Assembly: GCF_001816145.1 (NCBI RefSeq)
Contig: NZ_MDZB01000105.1
Location: 1-37,011, forward strand
Length of the DNA stretch: 37,011 nt
From: Hymenobacter lapidarius
Lineage (GTDB): Bacteria > Bacteroidota > Bacteroidia > Cytophagales > Hymenobacteraceae
Reading direction: 5' to 3'
Shown here one piece after another: positions 1 to 8,313 of this stretch. How positions within the stretch are numbered: position 1 is the first letter of the stretch; each line of letters opens with the position of its first letter. The notes under the pieces are model-generated. The model saw nothing but the letters and a program-made list of their open reading frames with translations. It was not told the DNA's origin and ran no database searches. Position numbers and translations under genes: made by a program.

Positions 1-2
1 GG

Positions 3-95
3 CCGCAAGAGCCAATAGCCCGTAAAATTACGGCCCTGCTAGACTGGTTTATTCGACAACTTACTTATTATCAATTCCCTAAAATAGTAGGGTAG
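3..95 (+). CDS. possible C-terminal tail of a gene cut by the window start
   Basis: The third forward frame is open from the left edge to a TAG at 93-95 and encodes about 30 residues, including ARKITALLDWFIRQL, which could form an amphipathic helix. Such a tail would suit the end of a transcriptional regulator, but it is too short to assign. The other two forward frames close within 25 bases. No function is proposed and it may be chance. Confidence 0.25.
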   Translation, partial: PQEPIARKITALLDWFIRQLTYYQFPKIVG

Positions 96-326
96 AGTGC
101 GGAATGACAATATGATGCCCCATGCTATCGAAGACTTATTGTTTCGGGAAACAAGTCCAGGCAAAATGGGACATTTGAAGCCAGATACGTGAGTAGGGGG
201 GCAAAAGGATTTGAAAAGCGCATTTATTTATAATACTGGCCCTTTTTTGTTGCAGATATAGTAAATTGTGACTTTGTGAAGAAAGCGGATTCCGGGGTTT
301 AAGGCTACTTTTAGGGGGCGCAAACG
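96..326. other. non-coding upstream region
   Basis: This stretch is clearly richer in A and T than the genes beside it and holds no convincing gene. Just before the BatD-like gene there is a TACTTTTA (about 312-319), one base off the Bacteroidota -7 box TAnnTTTG. No good -33 element is evident. Confidence 0.4.
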
Positions 327-2021
327 ATGACCGGGGCTATGGGAAGATTTTTTGGTTGGATGGCATTGCTGCTGGGCTGGTTCGGCCCGCACCTGGCCGG
401 GGCACAGTCTGCCAAGCCCGGCAGTACGGCTGCGCAACCCACGCCGGCCGTTGCGGTTCTCAAGCCCAGGCCCCTGCCCACCCTGCCCGGCGATGTGGCC
501 CTGCTGCCAGGTCCCACGAGCCTGCCCGTCACGGGGGTGTTCACGCTGGCTTTTCGGCTGCGTGGCGGAGTGCTGGAGCGGTACTCCGAATTCCCGGAGC
601 TGGAGGGGTTCAAAAAGAGCGGCAAAACCAGCACCACCACCACGCGCATTGTGCAGGGCCGCCGCTTTACTGACCTCATCATTACCCAGCGCTACGTGCC
701 CTACGGCGAGGGCGAGTACGTTATCAAGCCCTTCCAGCTCACCGTGAACGGGGTGCTGCTGCGCAGCGTGGCCACCACCGTGCGGGTGGGGCCGGCTCCG
801 GGCGGCGCTACTGTGCCTTCCGTTGCGCCGCCCGCCACCACGCCAGTGCCGGCCGCTCCCACTGCGGCGGCGCCGGCCATTACGCCACCGGCGGGCGGCA
901 CCGCGCCCCAGCCGGCGCCGACCACTCCACCGGCTACTCCACCGGCCCTCACAAAGTCCGCCAACCCGGCCGCTCCGCTGCAAGCCGTGGGCGACCTCGA
1001 CAAACTCTTCGGCAAGCCCAAGCCCGCGCTCTACCAAGAGTTGCCCGACCGGGCGTTCCTGGCCGTGGTTGCCGACCGCCCCAGCGTGTATTTGGGCGAG
1101 GGCGTGCGGGTGGGGCTCTATTTCTACCTCACCCCACCCGACCAGGCCATGCTGGCCTTTCACGATTTCAACGACCAGCTCACGCCCCTCATCCGGCAGC
1201 TGCAGCAGTCCACGGCCTGGCAGGCACCCGGCCCCGACCCCAGCGTGACGCCCGATACCGTGCGCAGCCGCGGCCAGCTCTACCTGCGCTTCCGGCTGGC
1301 CGAAAGCGTGTATTATCCCCTCACTACCGCGCCGCTGCGCTTCCCACCCCTGGCCCTCACCATGGTCAAGTTCAGGTTTCTGAAAAAGCCCGAGGCTGGC
1401 CAGGAAAACCGGCTGGCCGATTATAAAACCTATTACTCCACCGGCGTCACGGTGCAGGTACGGCCGCTGCCACAGCAGGCCGAGCGCGACGTACTGCCCG
1501 TAGGCGCCTACCGCTTGCGCGAAGCCATCAGCCGAACCACTTTTCGGGTGGGGCAGTCGTTTACCTACACGTTTGGGCTGGAAGGCCGGGGCAATCTGGC
1601 CGCCGTGCTCGCGCCCGTGTTCAAGCCCTACCCCGGCCTGGATGTGTACGGGCCTGAAGTGCGCGAAGAAGTGGCCAACGGCGGTGGCCGGAAGCTGTTC
1701 CGGTACCGCCTGGTGGCCCGCCGGCGCGGCACCGTGCCCCTCGATAGCCTGCTACAACTCGTGGTATTCAACCCGATAACGTCCCGCTACGACACCCTGC
1801 GGCCGGGCATCCAGCCCAAGGTGCGCGGCCTTAACGCGCCGCCCGCGGCCCTGCCCAAGCCCGCCGACGACCCCTTTTACGGCCCCGCGCTGGCCAGTGC
1901 CGATGGCACCATGCAGTCGCTGGACGTGTACCGCGACGTGCGCCGCTACGCGTACTGGCTGCTGCTGGGCCTGGTGGGGGTGGCAGGCATTGGCTGGTGG
2001 CGCGCCGGGCGGCGCCCGTAG
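327..2021 (+). CDS. BatD-like envelope protein
   Basis: This 564-residue protein resembles the BatD (oxygen tolerance) family of Bacteroidota, membrane-anchored periplasmic proteins encoded with MoxR ATPases and VWA proteins and thought to act in envelope stress. It has a signal peptide (about residues 1-26, ending AGAQ). A BatD-like beta domain follows at about 55-155, with FPELEGFKKSG and the YVPYGEGEYVIKPFQLTVNG segment. Next come a Pro/Ala/Thr-rich linker (about 157-215), a second beta-rich region, and a C-terminal membrane segment (about 538-558) ending in arginines. Start: ATG at 327; an in-frame ATG at 339 is equally plausible. Unusually, no batA, batB or moxR gene lies beside it; chorismate synthase follows about 105 bases downstream. 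The family call rests on pattern recognition and the precise role is unknown. Confidence 0.7.
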   Translation: MTGAMGRFFGWMALLLGWFGPHLAGAQSAKPGSTAAQPTPAVAVLKPRPLPTLPGDVALLPGPTSLPVTGVFTLAFRLRGGVLERYSEFPELEGFKKSGKTSTTTTRIVQGRRFTDLIITQRYVPYGEGEYVIKPFQLTVNGVLLRSVATTVRVGPAPGGATVPSVAPPATTPVPAAPTAAAPAITPPAGGTAPQPAPTTPPATPPALTKSANPAAPLQAVGDLDKLFGKPKPALYQELPDRAFLAVVADRPSVYLGEGVRVGLYFYLTPPDQAMLAFHDFNDQLTPLIRQLQQSTAWQAPGPDPSVTPDTVRSRGQLYLRFRLAESVYYPLTTAPLRFPPLALTMVKFRFLKKPEAGQENRLADYKTYYSTGVTVQVRPLPQQAERDVLPVGAYRLREAISRTTFRVGQSFTYTFGLEGRGNLAAVLAPVFKPYPGLDVYGPEVREEVANGGGRKLFRYRLVARRRGTVPLDSLLQLVVFNPITSRYDTLRPGIQPKVRGLNAPPAALPKPADDPFYGPALASADGTMQSLDVYRDVRRYAYWLLLGLVGVAGIGWWRAGRRP

Positions 2022-2126
2022 CGCGAGCGGCTCCATGGCACCGCGTACGGGGCGCTAAAACCCGGCCGCGTGCCGACCTTTGCGCCGTGTTGCCAGCGGA
2101 GCAGCACCTTCATTCTTACGTTTCCC

Positions 2127-3206
2127 ATGTCCAATACTTTCGGTACTCTCTTTCGCATCACCACCTTCGGCGAGTCCCACGGGGCGGGCATTGGCGTTAT
2201 CATTGATGGTTGCCCGGCGGGCATTGGGGTGGAAGCCACCCAAATTCAGGCGGCGCTCGACCGGCGCCGGCCCGGGCAGTCCGACCTCACCACGCCGCGC
2301 AAGGAGTCCGACACCGTTCAGATTCAGTCCGGGCTGTTTGAAGGATTTACCACCGGCACGCCCATCAGCCTGTTTATCCCCAACGCCGACCAGCGCTCCG
2401 ACGACTACTCGCACATTGCCCACGCCTACCGCCCCAGCCACGCCGACTACACCTACGACGCCAAGTACGGGCGGCGCGACCACCGCGGTGGCGGCCGCAG
2501 CTCGGCCCGCGAAACGGCGGCCCGCGTAGCTGCTGGGGCCGTGGCCGCGCAGCTGCTGGCGCATTTCGGGGTCGAAGTAGCCGCTTATGTATCAACGGTG
2601 GGCGAAGTGGAAGTGCCTGTGGAGTACCAGCACCTCGACTTCTCGCTCATCGACACCAACCCCGTGCGCTGCCCCTACCCCGAAACCGCCGTGCGCATGG
2701 AAGCCCGCATCCGCGAGGCGCAGGCAGCGCACGACACCGTGGGCGGCATCATTACGGGCGTGGCCCGCCACGTGCCCGCGGGCCTGGGCGAGCCCGTGTT
2801 CGACAAGCTGCCCGCCGTGCTGGGCCACGCCCTGCTCAGCATCAATGCCGTGAAAGGGTTTGAATTCGGTTCTGGTTTTGCGGGTACACGCCTGCCGGGC
2901 TCGGTGCACAACGACGAGTTTTACACCGACGAGGCCGGGACCGTGCGTACCCGCACCAACCACAGCGGCGGCAGCCAGGGCGGCATCAGCAACGGGCAGG
3001 ATATCAATTTCCGGGTGGCTTTCAAGCCCGTGGCCACGCTGCTGCAGCCCCAGCAAACCATCAACGACCAGGGCGAGGCCATCACGCTGGTGGGCCGCGG
3101 CCGCCACGACGCCTGCGTACTGCCCCGCGCCGTGCCCATCGTAGAAGCCATGACCCAGCTGGTCCTAGCCGACTTGCTGCTGCGGGCGCGGGCCAACCGG
3201 CTGTAG
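2127..3206 (+). CDS. aroC: chorismate synthase
   Basis: Chorismate synthase converts 5-enolpyruvylshikimate 3-phosphate to chorismate, the last step of the shikimate pathway, using reduced FMN in the cytoplasm. All family signatures are visible: [10 protein letters not shown] near the N-terminus, [20 protein letters not shown] at about 115-135, and [18 protein letters not shown] near the C-terminus. At 359 residues it is normal length. The ATG at 2127 ([10 protein letters not shown]) matches the usual family N-terminus; an in-frame ATG at 2070 would add 19 residues of no family character. A near-consensus -7 box (GACCTTTG, 2075-2082) lies about 45 bases upstream and would exclude the longer start, so the gene may have its own promoter downstream of the BatD-like gene. 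Confidence 0.97.
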   Translation: MSNTFGTLFRITTFGESHGAGIGVIIDGCPAGIGVEATQIQAALDRRRPGQSDLTTPRKESDTVQIQSGLFEGFTTGTPISLFIPNADQRSDDYSHIAHAYRPSHADYTYDAKYGRRDHRGGGRSSARETAARVAAGAVAAQLLAHFGVEVAAYVSTVGEVEVPVEYQHLDFSLIDTNPVRCPYPETAVRMEARIREAQAAHDTVGGIITGVARHVPAGLGEPVFDKLPAVLGHALLSINAVKGFEFGSGFAGTRLPGSVHNDEFYTDEAGTVRTRTNHSGGSQGGISNGQDINFRVAFKPVATLLQPQQTINDQGEAITLVGRGRHDACVLPRAVPIVEAMTQLVLADLLLRARANRL

Positions 3207-3309
3207 GAACGAACCTTGGCGCGTTCGGTAAGGCGGCAGGCGCTGTAAGAGAAACAGACCGCCGCCCGCCGCCCCAATTTGCCTGAATAGGTGGCCACGT
3301 ACGACTTGC

Positions 3310-4077
3310 TGAACCGTTTCACTGTTAAAAACCTGTTGTTACGCAGGGTGCCGGGGCTGGCGTGCGTAACAACAGTGATTAACTTCCACCGCAACGGCGA
3401 CGCGGCGCCCCTGCGCAATGACTGGCAGGCTTGGCAGCAGTCCCCGAACAGCTACCCCTCGCTGCTGCGCAAGGTGGCCGTGGCCAATGGCAGTGGGCAA
3501 GCCGTGGCCCAGTCGGGCATGGTGCCGGGCATGGAGCTGCTGAAGACGCAATACACTGCCATTGGTCTTTCAGCGATTATCGCGTGCCCCAACCACGCGT
3601 ACGCGCTGCCAGGCATCTCAACCAGAGGGAAAAACAACGTTGTGTTCAGATACAAACGGCATCTGCCTGAACAACTACCCTTCCGCGGTACTGGTACAGG
3701 TGCGGGTGACCAGCGGAACCCAAACCGCCACGGCGAATTACTACGGGCAGCCGCAACAGGCGCAGGCCGTCTATCCGAACCCCGCCGACAGCTACGTGGA
3801 GATTGGCAGCGAAGAGCAAGCGCCGGACGAACCCAGCGGCTTCGCGAGCCAAAGCGCCGCCAAAGCCGGCAGCCGGGCCGCGTCTTCGGCCAACAAGCAG
3901 CAAAAGCCCATGCACATCAGCGTGCACAACGGGCAAGGCAAGGAAATCTTCAAGGCCGGCGACGTCAAAACAGCGACCTTGCGCGTGAACACGCAAGCCT
4001 GGCCGGCGGGGCTGTACCAGGTCACGGTGCAGCGCGACAAGACCCTTACCCGGCGGCAACTCAGCATCGTGCATTGA
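3310..4077 (+). pseudogene. remnant of a T9SS-exported protein with type A sorting domain
   Basis: Two frames carry protein-like sequence that does not join. From about 3340 to 3625, frame 3 encodes a stretch with NDWQAWQQSPNSYPSLLRKV, then VAVANGSGQAVAQ and MVPGMELL, recalling the C-terminal part of secreted Bacteroidota hydrolase-like proteins. From about 3655 to 4077, frame 1 encodes a beta-rich end: VYPNPADSYVEI, then ISVHNGQGKEIF and WPAGLYQVTVQ, finishing RRQLSIVH. The YPNP...G.Y.V motif series is the type IX secretion C-terminal sorting domain, which directs proteins through the outer membrane. There is no start codon with a signal peptide and the two parts are in different frames, so this is a decayed gene with a lost 5' part and a frameshift or deletion near 3630-3655. 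Confidence 0.7.
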
Positions 4078-4086
4078 TTCGCAATC

Positions 4087-4125
4087 GGGCGCGCCCGCCA
4101 CTTCACCGCGGGCGCGCCCCCTTTC
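4087..4125 (+). terminator. hairpin terminator after the T9SS remnant
   Basis: A perfect 12-bp GC-only stem (4087-4098 with 4108-4119) encloses a 9-base loop, 9 bases after the TGA of the sorting-domain frame. The following CCCTTTCTT is a weak T-tract. Its survival supports the remnant once being a full gene. Confidence 0.65.
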
Positions 4126-4158
4126 TTGTGGCACTGTCTCCCCTAACAATTTTCACTC

Positions 4159-5022
4159 ATGAACAGGTCTTTTTCAATTGCCCTGCGGCTCGTGGCCGGG
4201 GGCGTCTTCTTTTTTTTAACGGCCTGTAAGGACGACCCGACCACGGGCACCACGCGGGTGGACGGCCAGGTGGTGGAGCGCCAGGGCCGCCGGCCCGTGG
4301 GCAACGGCACGGTGCAGGTCTGGCTGGCCGGCAAGGGCGGGGGCTACGGCCCCGTGGGCACCCCCCAGCCCTGCGACGCGCAGGGCCGCTTTTCGTTCGA
4401 CTTCGACGCGACCAACGAGACGGGGTACCTGCTCAAAGCCCAAGCCCCGCCCGGCTACCTCACCGACTGGGCCGAGGCCCCGGCACTGACGGCCGGCCGG
4501 AAGAACACCGGCCTGACGGTGCCCGTGCTGGCCCCCGCCTGGCTGCGGCTCGTGCTCGTCGACGAACCGCCCAAAAGCCGGGTTATACTTACCATTACCG
4601 GTTACGCTGGTTCGGGTGAAACCCTACGCTTTCCAAATGACACCCTTTTGGTGCGGCCAATACTAGCAGGCGTTACCCCAAGTATCGCGTGGTTTATCAA
4701 TGACCAAGGGCAAAGCAAACAGTCGTTTCAATTAATTCAGCCTGCCGCCTTGGACACCGTAACCGTACGCATTCCTTTCTATCGTGTCCCTCCTGTCTGC
4801 CGTGCGCCAGAGCCTATGTCCTGCCCTGTTATCAGCTGCGGGCGTCAGCTTGCTGGCGGGCTGTGGCGACGCCCCGACGTCGGGCACGACCCGGGTAGAA
4901 GGCGTGGTGGTGCAGCGCCAGAGCCGCAAGCCCGTGGGCAACGGCACGATGCAGGTCTGGCTGGCGGGCCAGGGCGGGGAAAACGTTCAAGGACGCACCA
5001 CCGGGCCGGTGACGCCGGCTAG
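4159..5022 (+). CDS. lipoprotein, frame fused into a downstream paralogue
   Basis: The N-terminus is a lipoprotein signal: basic start, hydrophobic FFFLTAC lipobox with Cys23, then KDDPTTGTTRVDGQVVERQG. The mature part looks like a small carboxypeptidase-regulatory-like beta sandwich (RVDGQVVERQGRRPVGNGTVQVW, then DAQGRFSFDF and YLLKAQAPPGY), as in extracytoplasmic proteins of unknown role. Protein-like sequence ends at about residue 208 (VRIPFYR). After that the frame reads out of phase through the next lipoprotein gene and gives a Pro/Arg/Gly-rich tail typical of a wrong frame. I infer that a deletion removed the native stop, so only about 4159-4785 is real coding sequence. Function not recognised. 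Confidence 0.6.
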   Translation: MNRSFSIALRLVAGGVFFFLTACKDDPTTGTTRVDGQVVERQGRRPVGNGTVQVWLAGKGGGYGPVGTPQPCDAQGRFSFDFDATNETGYLLKAQAPPGYLTDWAEAPALTAGRKNTGLTVPVLAPAWLRLVLVDEPPKSRVILTITGYAGSGETLRFPNDTLLVRPILAGVTPSIAWFINDQGQSKQSFQLIQPAALDTVTVRIPFYRVPPVCRAPEPMSCPVISCGRQLAGGLWRRPDVGHDPGRRRGGAAPEPQARGQRHDAGLAGGPGRGKRSRTHHRAGDAG

Positions 5023-5040
5023 CCACAAACAACAGTATAC
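4784..5040 (+). pseudogene. truncated tandem paralogue of the preceding lipoprotein
   Basis: From GTG 4784 a second lipoprotein signal can be read (SLLAGC lipobox), followed by TSGTTRVEGVVVQRQSRKPV and GNGTMQVWLAGQGGE. This matches the first lipoprotein nearly residue for residue over about 40 positions, and the DNA is also similar (about 4240-4345 against 4880-4985). After about 4985 the similarity stops, and the frame runs into the inverted-repeat element at 5041 and ends at 5098. It is a 3'-truncated duplicate; whether any peptide is made is unknown. Confidence 0.6.
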
Positions 5041-5122
5041 GGGACTTCCGCAACCGTTCCACATTCAGCCATGCCGGGTAGGGCTCCGCCGAAGATGAAC
5101 GTAGAACGGTTGCGGAAGTCCC
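5041..5122. repeat. 19-bp perfect inverted repeat, 82-bp element
   Basis: GGGACTTCCGCAACCGTTC (5041-5059) is repeated exactly as its reverse complement at 5104-5122, around a 44-base centre. The outer flanks do not pair. The size and sharp ends fit a MITE-like element or the fused ends of a deleted insertion sequence, and it sits exactly where the truncated lipoprotein loses its similarity. The next 175 bases (5123-5298) hold no recognisable gene. Confidence 0.75.
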
Positions 5123-5298
5123 ACTGGCGGTCTCTGAGAACTGAACCGGCAGGTGCTCTTCGGTGCCTTTGCAACCGTGCTCTCACTCTTGGTGCTTCGC
5201 TCGCTTGCGGGCCCAGTTCGCTAGGTCCGGCTTGCCGAATGCTGAGTCCCCACCTGGGCGCTTACAACACGCCGCGGCCGAGGCCAACGAAGCGCGAA

Positions 5299-6663
5299 TC
5301 AGTCCGGGGCGGGCGCTACCCAGGCCGCCGGCCGCAGGGTAGGGCGGTAGCGCAGTAAATTGACACTAGGAGCCACCAGGGGCTGCTCGGGGCGGCCGTT
5401 CAGCGCCACCCTGGAATCGACGAAGACGGCGGTGGGGGGCCGGCCCTGCTTCCGGTAGTCGGCCGCCAGCCAGTGGGCCACCCGCAACAGGCCGTCGGGG
5501 TAGTTGGCAAACCGGCTTTGGGCGCGGGTGACCACGTTGCCCAGGTCGGCCGTTTCCTCGTGGCCATCGGCAAAGCGCACCCGGAAGGTGGCGGTGCTGG
5601 TCTTGCTGCGCAGCATCATGTGCCAGGCAAAATCGTGGCCCTGTTCGGTCCAGTGCACCGAGCCGGGATAGAGGAAGTGGCGCAGCGGCACGGCCACCTG
5701 CACCGCGCCGTATGCGGTGAGCGCAGCTACTACGGCCACCTGCCGCCAGCTGCGCGATGGCGACTCTGCAACAGCAGTCGGCCCCGGCGCGGGTACCCGC
5801 CGCCGGAACCACCGCCCCACGGCACCCGGCAAGTGGCGCGGAAAGTCCGGGGCAAAAAACAGGGCCGTCATCAGCAGGGAAAACCACGGAAACGTGCCCA
5901 GGCCGAAGATGACGACGTTGCTGAGGTGAAAAACCACAGCCGCCCCGTAGGCCCAGGGCCGGGCCGCCCGCCACAGCAGCAAGGGGACCACCAGCAGGTC
6001 GAACAACAGGCCCGCGTAGCTCATCAGCCAGGCCAGCCAGGACTGGATGAGCAGCGGCCCCACCAGCCACCAGTGGCCCTTGTTGCCCAGCCATACGGTG
6101 AGCGGGCGGGCCGCCAGCCAGTCAGTGTTGAGCTTGGCCAGGCCCGCGAAGAAGTACACCACTCCCAGCTGGCCCAGCAATAGGAAGCGCGTCCAGGCCG
6201 GGGCGGTGGCAGCGGGTGCCACGCGGCCGGCGCGCACATCGAGCGAGGCCGCCCGGTGGGCCGGCAGCACCACCAGCAGGCTCGCAATAAGGCAAAAAAG
6301 GTAGTGGTGGTTGATGTAGGTAGTGGAATCGAGCAGAAACAGCCACCAGCAGCCCAAGCACAGCAGCAGGGCCGCGGCCCGGTAGCGCCAGCCGGCCGCC
6401 ACCGCCAGCCCGCCGCCTATCACCGCGGCGTAGAGGCCATACAGTACCGGCGCCGATAAGTCGGGCAGGGGCGCCAGCAGGTAGGTGAAGTGGTGGGGCG
6501 CCTCCAGATAGCGCTGCGGATGCCCCAGCACCACCGCGCCGGCGTGCTCGGTGGCGATGAACACGCCCGCGCCCAGCCGGAAAAACACCAGCCACGCAAT
6601 GTCAACGGGCCGGAAAAGGGCGTGGCGCAGGCGCGCCGCTGGGGATGAAAAGGGAGGATGCAC
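5299..6663 (-). CDS. vitamin K-dependent gamma-carboxylase-like (HTTM) membrane protein
   Basis: This 454-residue integral membrane protein belongs to the HTTM/vitamin K-dependent gamma-carboxylase-like family. The key block YFFAGLAKLNTDWL (Lys177) matches the animal carboxylase region around its essential lysine. INHHYLF upstream matches the conserved Asn/His loop. Near the C-terminus, WTEQGHDFAWHMMLRSKT corresponds to the family's W.E..(F/Y)(A/S)W.MM segment. Six or more hydrophobic helices span about 20-290, and a soluble C-terminal domain follows. The start is GTG at 6663. The animal enzyme carboxylates glutamate using reduced vitamin K and is about 750 residues; the substrate of bacterial homologues is generally unknown. 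The gene stands alone, divergent from the Nfu gene. Confidence 0.8.
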   Translation of the reverse strand: MHPPFSSPAARLRHALFRPVDIAWLVFFRLGAGVFIATEHAGAVVLGHPQRYLEAPHHFTYLLAPLPDLSAPVLYGLYAAVIGGGLAVAAGWRYRAAALLLCLGCWWLFLLDSTTYINHHYLFCLIASLLVVLPAHRAASLDVRAGRVAPAATAPAWTRFLLLGQLGVVYFFAGLAKLNTDWLAARPLTVWLGNKGHWWLVGPLLIQSWLAWLMSYAGLLFDLLVVPLLLWRAARPWAYGAAVVFHLSNVVIFGLGTFPWFSLLMTALFFAPDFPRHLPGAVGRWFRRRVPAPGPTAVAESPSRSWRQVAVVAALTAYGAVQVAVPLRHFLYPGSVHWTEQGHDFAWHMMLRSKTSTATFRVRFADGHEETADLGNVVTRAQSRFANYPDGLLRVAHWLAADYRKQGRPPTAVFVDSRVALNGRPEQPLVAPSVNLLRYRPTLRPAAWVAPAPD

Positions 6664-6761
6664 GGGGGTGGAGCGGTGAAGAGGTAGAAGCGTATTATAC
6701 GATGGCCAGCCGTGAAATAGAGCTTCACAACTTTAACTACACAGAACCTGGCGCCGGGGCG

Positions 6762-6769
6762 TACCTTTG
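6762..6769 (+). promoter_or_regulatory. -7 box of the nfu promoter
   Basis: TACCTTTG matches the Bacteroidota -7 consensus TAnnTTTG exactly. It predicts transcription from about 6776 and a leader of about 120 bases before the ATG at 6897. No convincing -33 TTTG is seen at the usual spacing. Confidence 0.5.
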
Positions 6770-6896
6770 CAACCTCTGCTATCCCAGCACTGTTGTAGCC
6801 AAAGTTCGAAGTAAATCAGCTGCGCGTTTTGGCTGCATTGCCGCCCCCCGCCCCTGACAACCAAGAATCTGCTACTTGACCTTAGAAAATACTCCT

Positions 6897-7499
6897 ATGT
6901 CCGCTGTCTCCATTTATGCCGAAGCCTCCCCTAACCCGGAGAGCATGAAATTTGTCCTGAACTCCAACCTGCTGGTCGACGGCGTGAGCGTGGATTACCC
7001 CAACCTCGAAGCCGCCGCCAACTCGCCCCTGGCGCAGGAGTTGTTCGGGTTCGACTACGTGGGCCGCGTGTTCATCGCCCAGAACTTCGTCACCGTCACC
7101 AAAAGCCAGCCCGAAATGGCCTGGACCCAGCTCATTCCCGAGCTGCGCCAGTTCCTGAAAAGCTACGTAGAGGCCGGTGGCCCTATTTTCCTGGTTGACC
7201 CCGCCGCCGAGCAGAAGGCCGCCCAGGCCGCCACCGCCGGCGACCCCACCCAGCACGACGGCCAGATTGCCCAAAAAGTTATCGACCTGCTCGATAACTA
7301 CGTGCGCCCCGCCGTGGAGCAGGACGGCGGCAACATTACTTTCAAAAGCTACCACGAAGGCATCGTGACTGTGAACCTGCAGGGCTCGTGCTCCGGCTGC
7401 CCCTCGGCCACCGTCACCCTCAAGTCCGGCATCGAAAACCTGCTCAAGCGCATGGTGCCCGAAGTGCAAAGCGTAGTAGCCGAAGGCATCACCGTATAG
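6897..7499 (+). CDS. Nfu-type iron-sulfur cluster scaffold
   Basis: This is a 200-residue cytoplasmic protein with the two domains of Nfu scaffolds. An N-terminal Nfu_N domain (about 1-95) carries the ASPNPESMKFVLN signature. A C-terminal NifU-like domain (about 120-200) carries the cluster-binding GSCSGCPS motif (Cys165 and Cys168), preceded by VRPAVEQDGGNI. Nfu proteins carry a 4Fe-4S cluster on a dimer and pass it to client enzymes. The ATG at 6897 gives the expected N-terminus; an earlier in-frame codon at 6876 is less likely. The gene is monocistronic, ending in a strong terminator. Confidence 0.93.
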   Translation: MSAVSIYAEASPNPESMKFVLNSNLLVDGVSVDYPNLEAAANSPLAQELFGFDYVGRVFIAQNFVTVTKSQPEMAWTQLIPELRQFLKSYVEAGGPIFLVDPAAEQKAAQAATAGDPTQHDGQIAQKVIDLLDNYVRPAVEQDGGNITFKSYHEGIVTVNLQGSCSGCPSATVTLKSGIENLLKRMVPEVQSVVAEGITV

Positions 7500-7519
7500 C
7501 TCAGCTGATAATCAAATTT

Positions 7520-7556
7520 AAAAGAGGCCGCCTGATGATTCAGGCGGCCTCTTTTG
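7520..7556. terminator. strong terminator between nfu and the cytochrome gene
   Basis: AAAAGAGGCCGCCTG (7520-7534) pairs perfectly with 7541-7555 across a 6-base loop, giving A-rich and T-rich ends on both sides. It can stop transcription in both directions, serving the convergent nfu (plus) and c-type cytochrome (minus) genes. Confidence 0.9.
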
Positions 7557-7650
7557 GGTTCTGCACTTCCGATGGGCTGGCCGAAAAAAGCGACATCTGC
7601 CCGGTTCTGGTCTTGTGCCTGCTTTGGGCGTGCGTGGCGCTGCTCGCGGG

Positions 7651-8040
7651 TTATTTCTCGGGGAAGCCGGTAGCTGTCCAGCGCTCAATGCGCTCGATGT
7701 CGCAGTCCGAGAGCTTGCTGCCAACCGGCGGCATGGCCCGGGCGCGGGGCGCGTGCCGGATGGAGTTCAACAGCACATTGGAGGGGAAGCGCTTGATGGC
7801 TTCGTAGGTGCTGAAATCATTGCCACCGCCCATGCTGTTCGCCACCTGGCTGCTGTGGCAAGCGCGGCACCTGGCATCAAAAATGGGTGAAACCACGGCA
7901 GCGTACGTGACGGGCTGCGCCTCCACGTTGCACGGCGACGGCTGCCCGCCCTTGGAATCTGTGCATCCGGCACTTGCCAGCAGCACCATGGTTGAGCCCA
8001 GCATTAGCAGCGCGGAGATGGATGATAGCGGGGTCTTCAT
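7651..8040 (-). CDS. small c-type cytochrome lipoprotein
   Basis: This 129-residue exported protein has a signal peptide ending in the lipobox SAGC (Cys26) and one haem c site, CRACH (Cys58, Cys61, His62). AMPP at Met103 is a likely axial methionine. The spacing VSPIFDARCRACHSSQ...FSTYEAIKR is that of the monohaem planctomycete/DUF-type cytochrome domains often fused to larger Bacteroidota proteins; here it stands alone. It would be anchored in the envelope and carry electrons for an unknown partner. ATG at 8040 puts a Lys next to the hydrophobic core; a longer in-frame start at 8055 is possible. Confidence 0.85.
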   Translation of the reverse strand: MKTPLSSISALLMLGSTMVLLASAGCTDSKGGQPSPCNVEAQPVTYAAVVSPIFDARCRACHSSQVANSMGGGNDFSTYEAIKRFPSNVLLNSIRHAPRARAMPPVGSKLSDCDIERIERWTATGFPEK

Positions 8041-8247
8041 GAATAAAAATACCATCGGGATAACAAAGCTGAATAAAGTAGGGCCACAACCGCCGGGTTG
8101 ACCTGATAGCGGTATTCTGTTTCCACAAGTACCTGCGGGTCGTTGTTGCTTACGTGCTGTTCCCGCGGGTCGGTTTTATGGTGGTGTGCCCAAGTGGGGC
8201 TGCCATTGGATTGAAAAAAACCTGAACCGGCCTTCATGACGAGCCAT

Positions 8248-8280
8248 AAAAAAAGCCCGGCACGGGGCCGGGCTTTTTTT
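8248..8280 (-). terminator. terminator of secDF
   Basis: A 14-bp perfect stem (8248-8261 with 8267-8280), seven A:T pairs plus GCCCGGC, has a 5-base loop and lies 34 bases beyond the secDF stop. In the minus direction it ends in a run of T, a classical intrinsic terminator; the symmetric form may also work on the other strand. Confidence 0.9.
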
Positions 8281-8313
8281 CAAAGGCAATAGACGCTTGC
8301 CTCGTCTGCTTGC

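Noticed and set aside
228..1163. 311-codon minus-strand frame
   Set aside because: Mostly antisense to the BatD-like gene, with Arg/Gly/His-rich low-complexity sequence and no motif.
5123..5298. Possible insertion-sequence remnant beside the 19-bp inverted repeat
   Set aside because: No transposase motif or target-site duplication could be seen in either strand.
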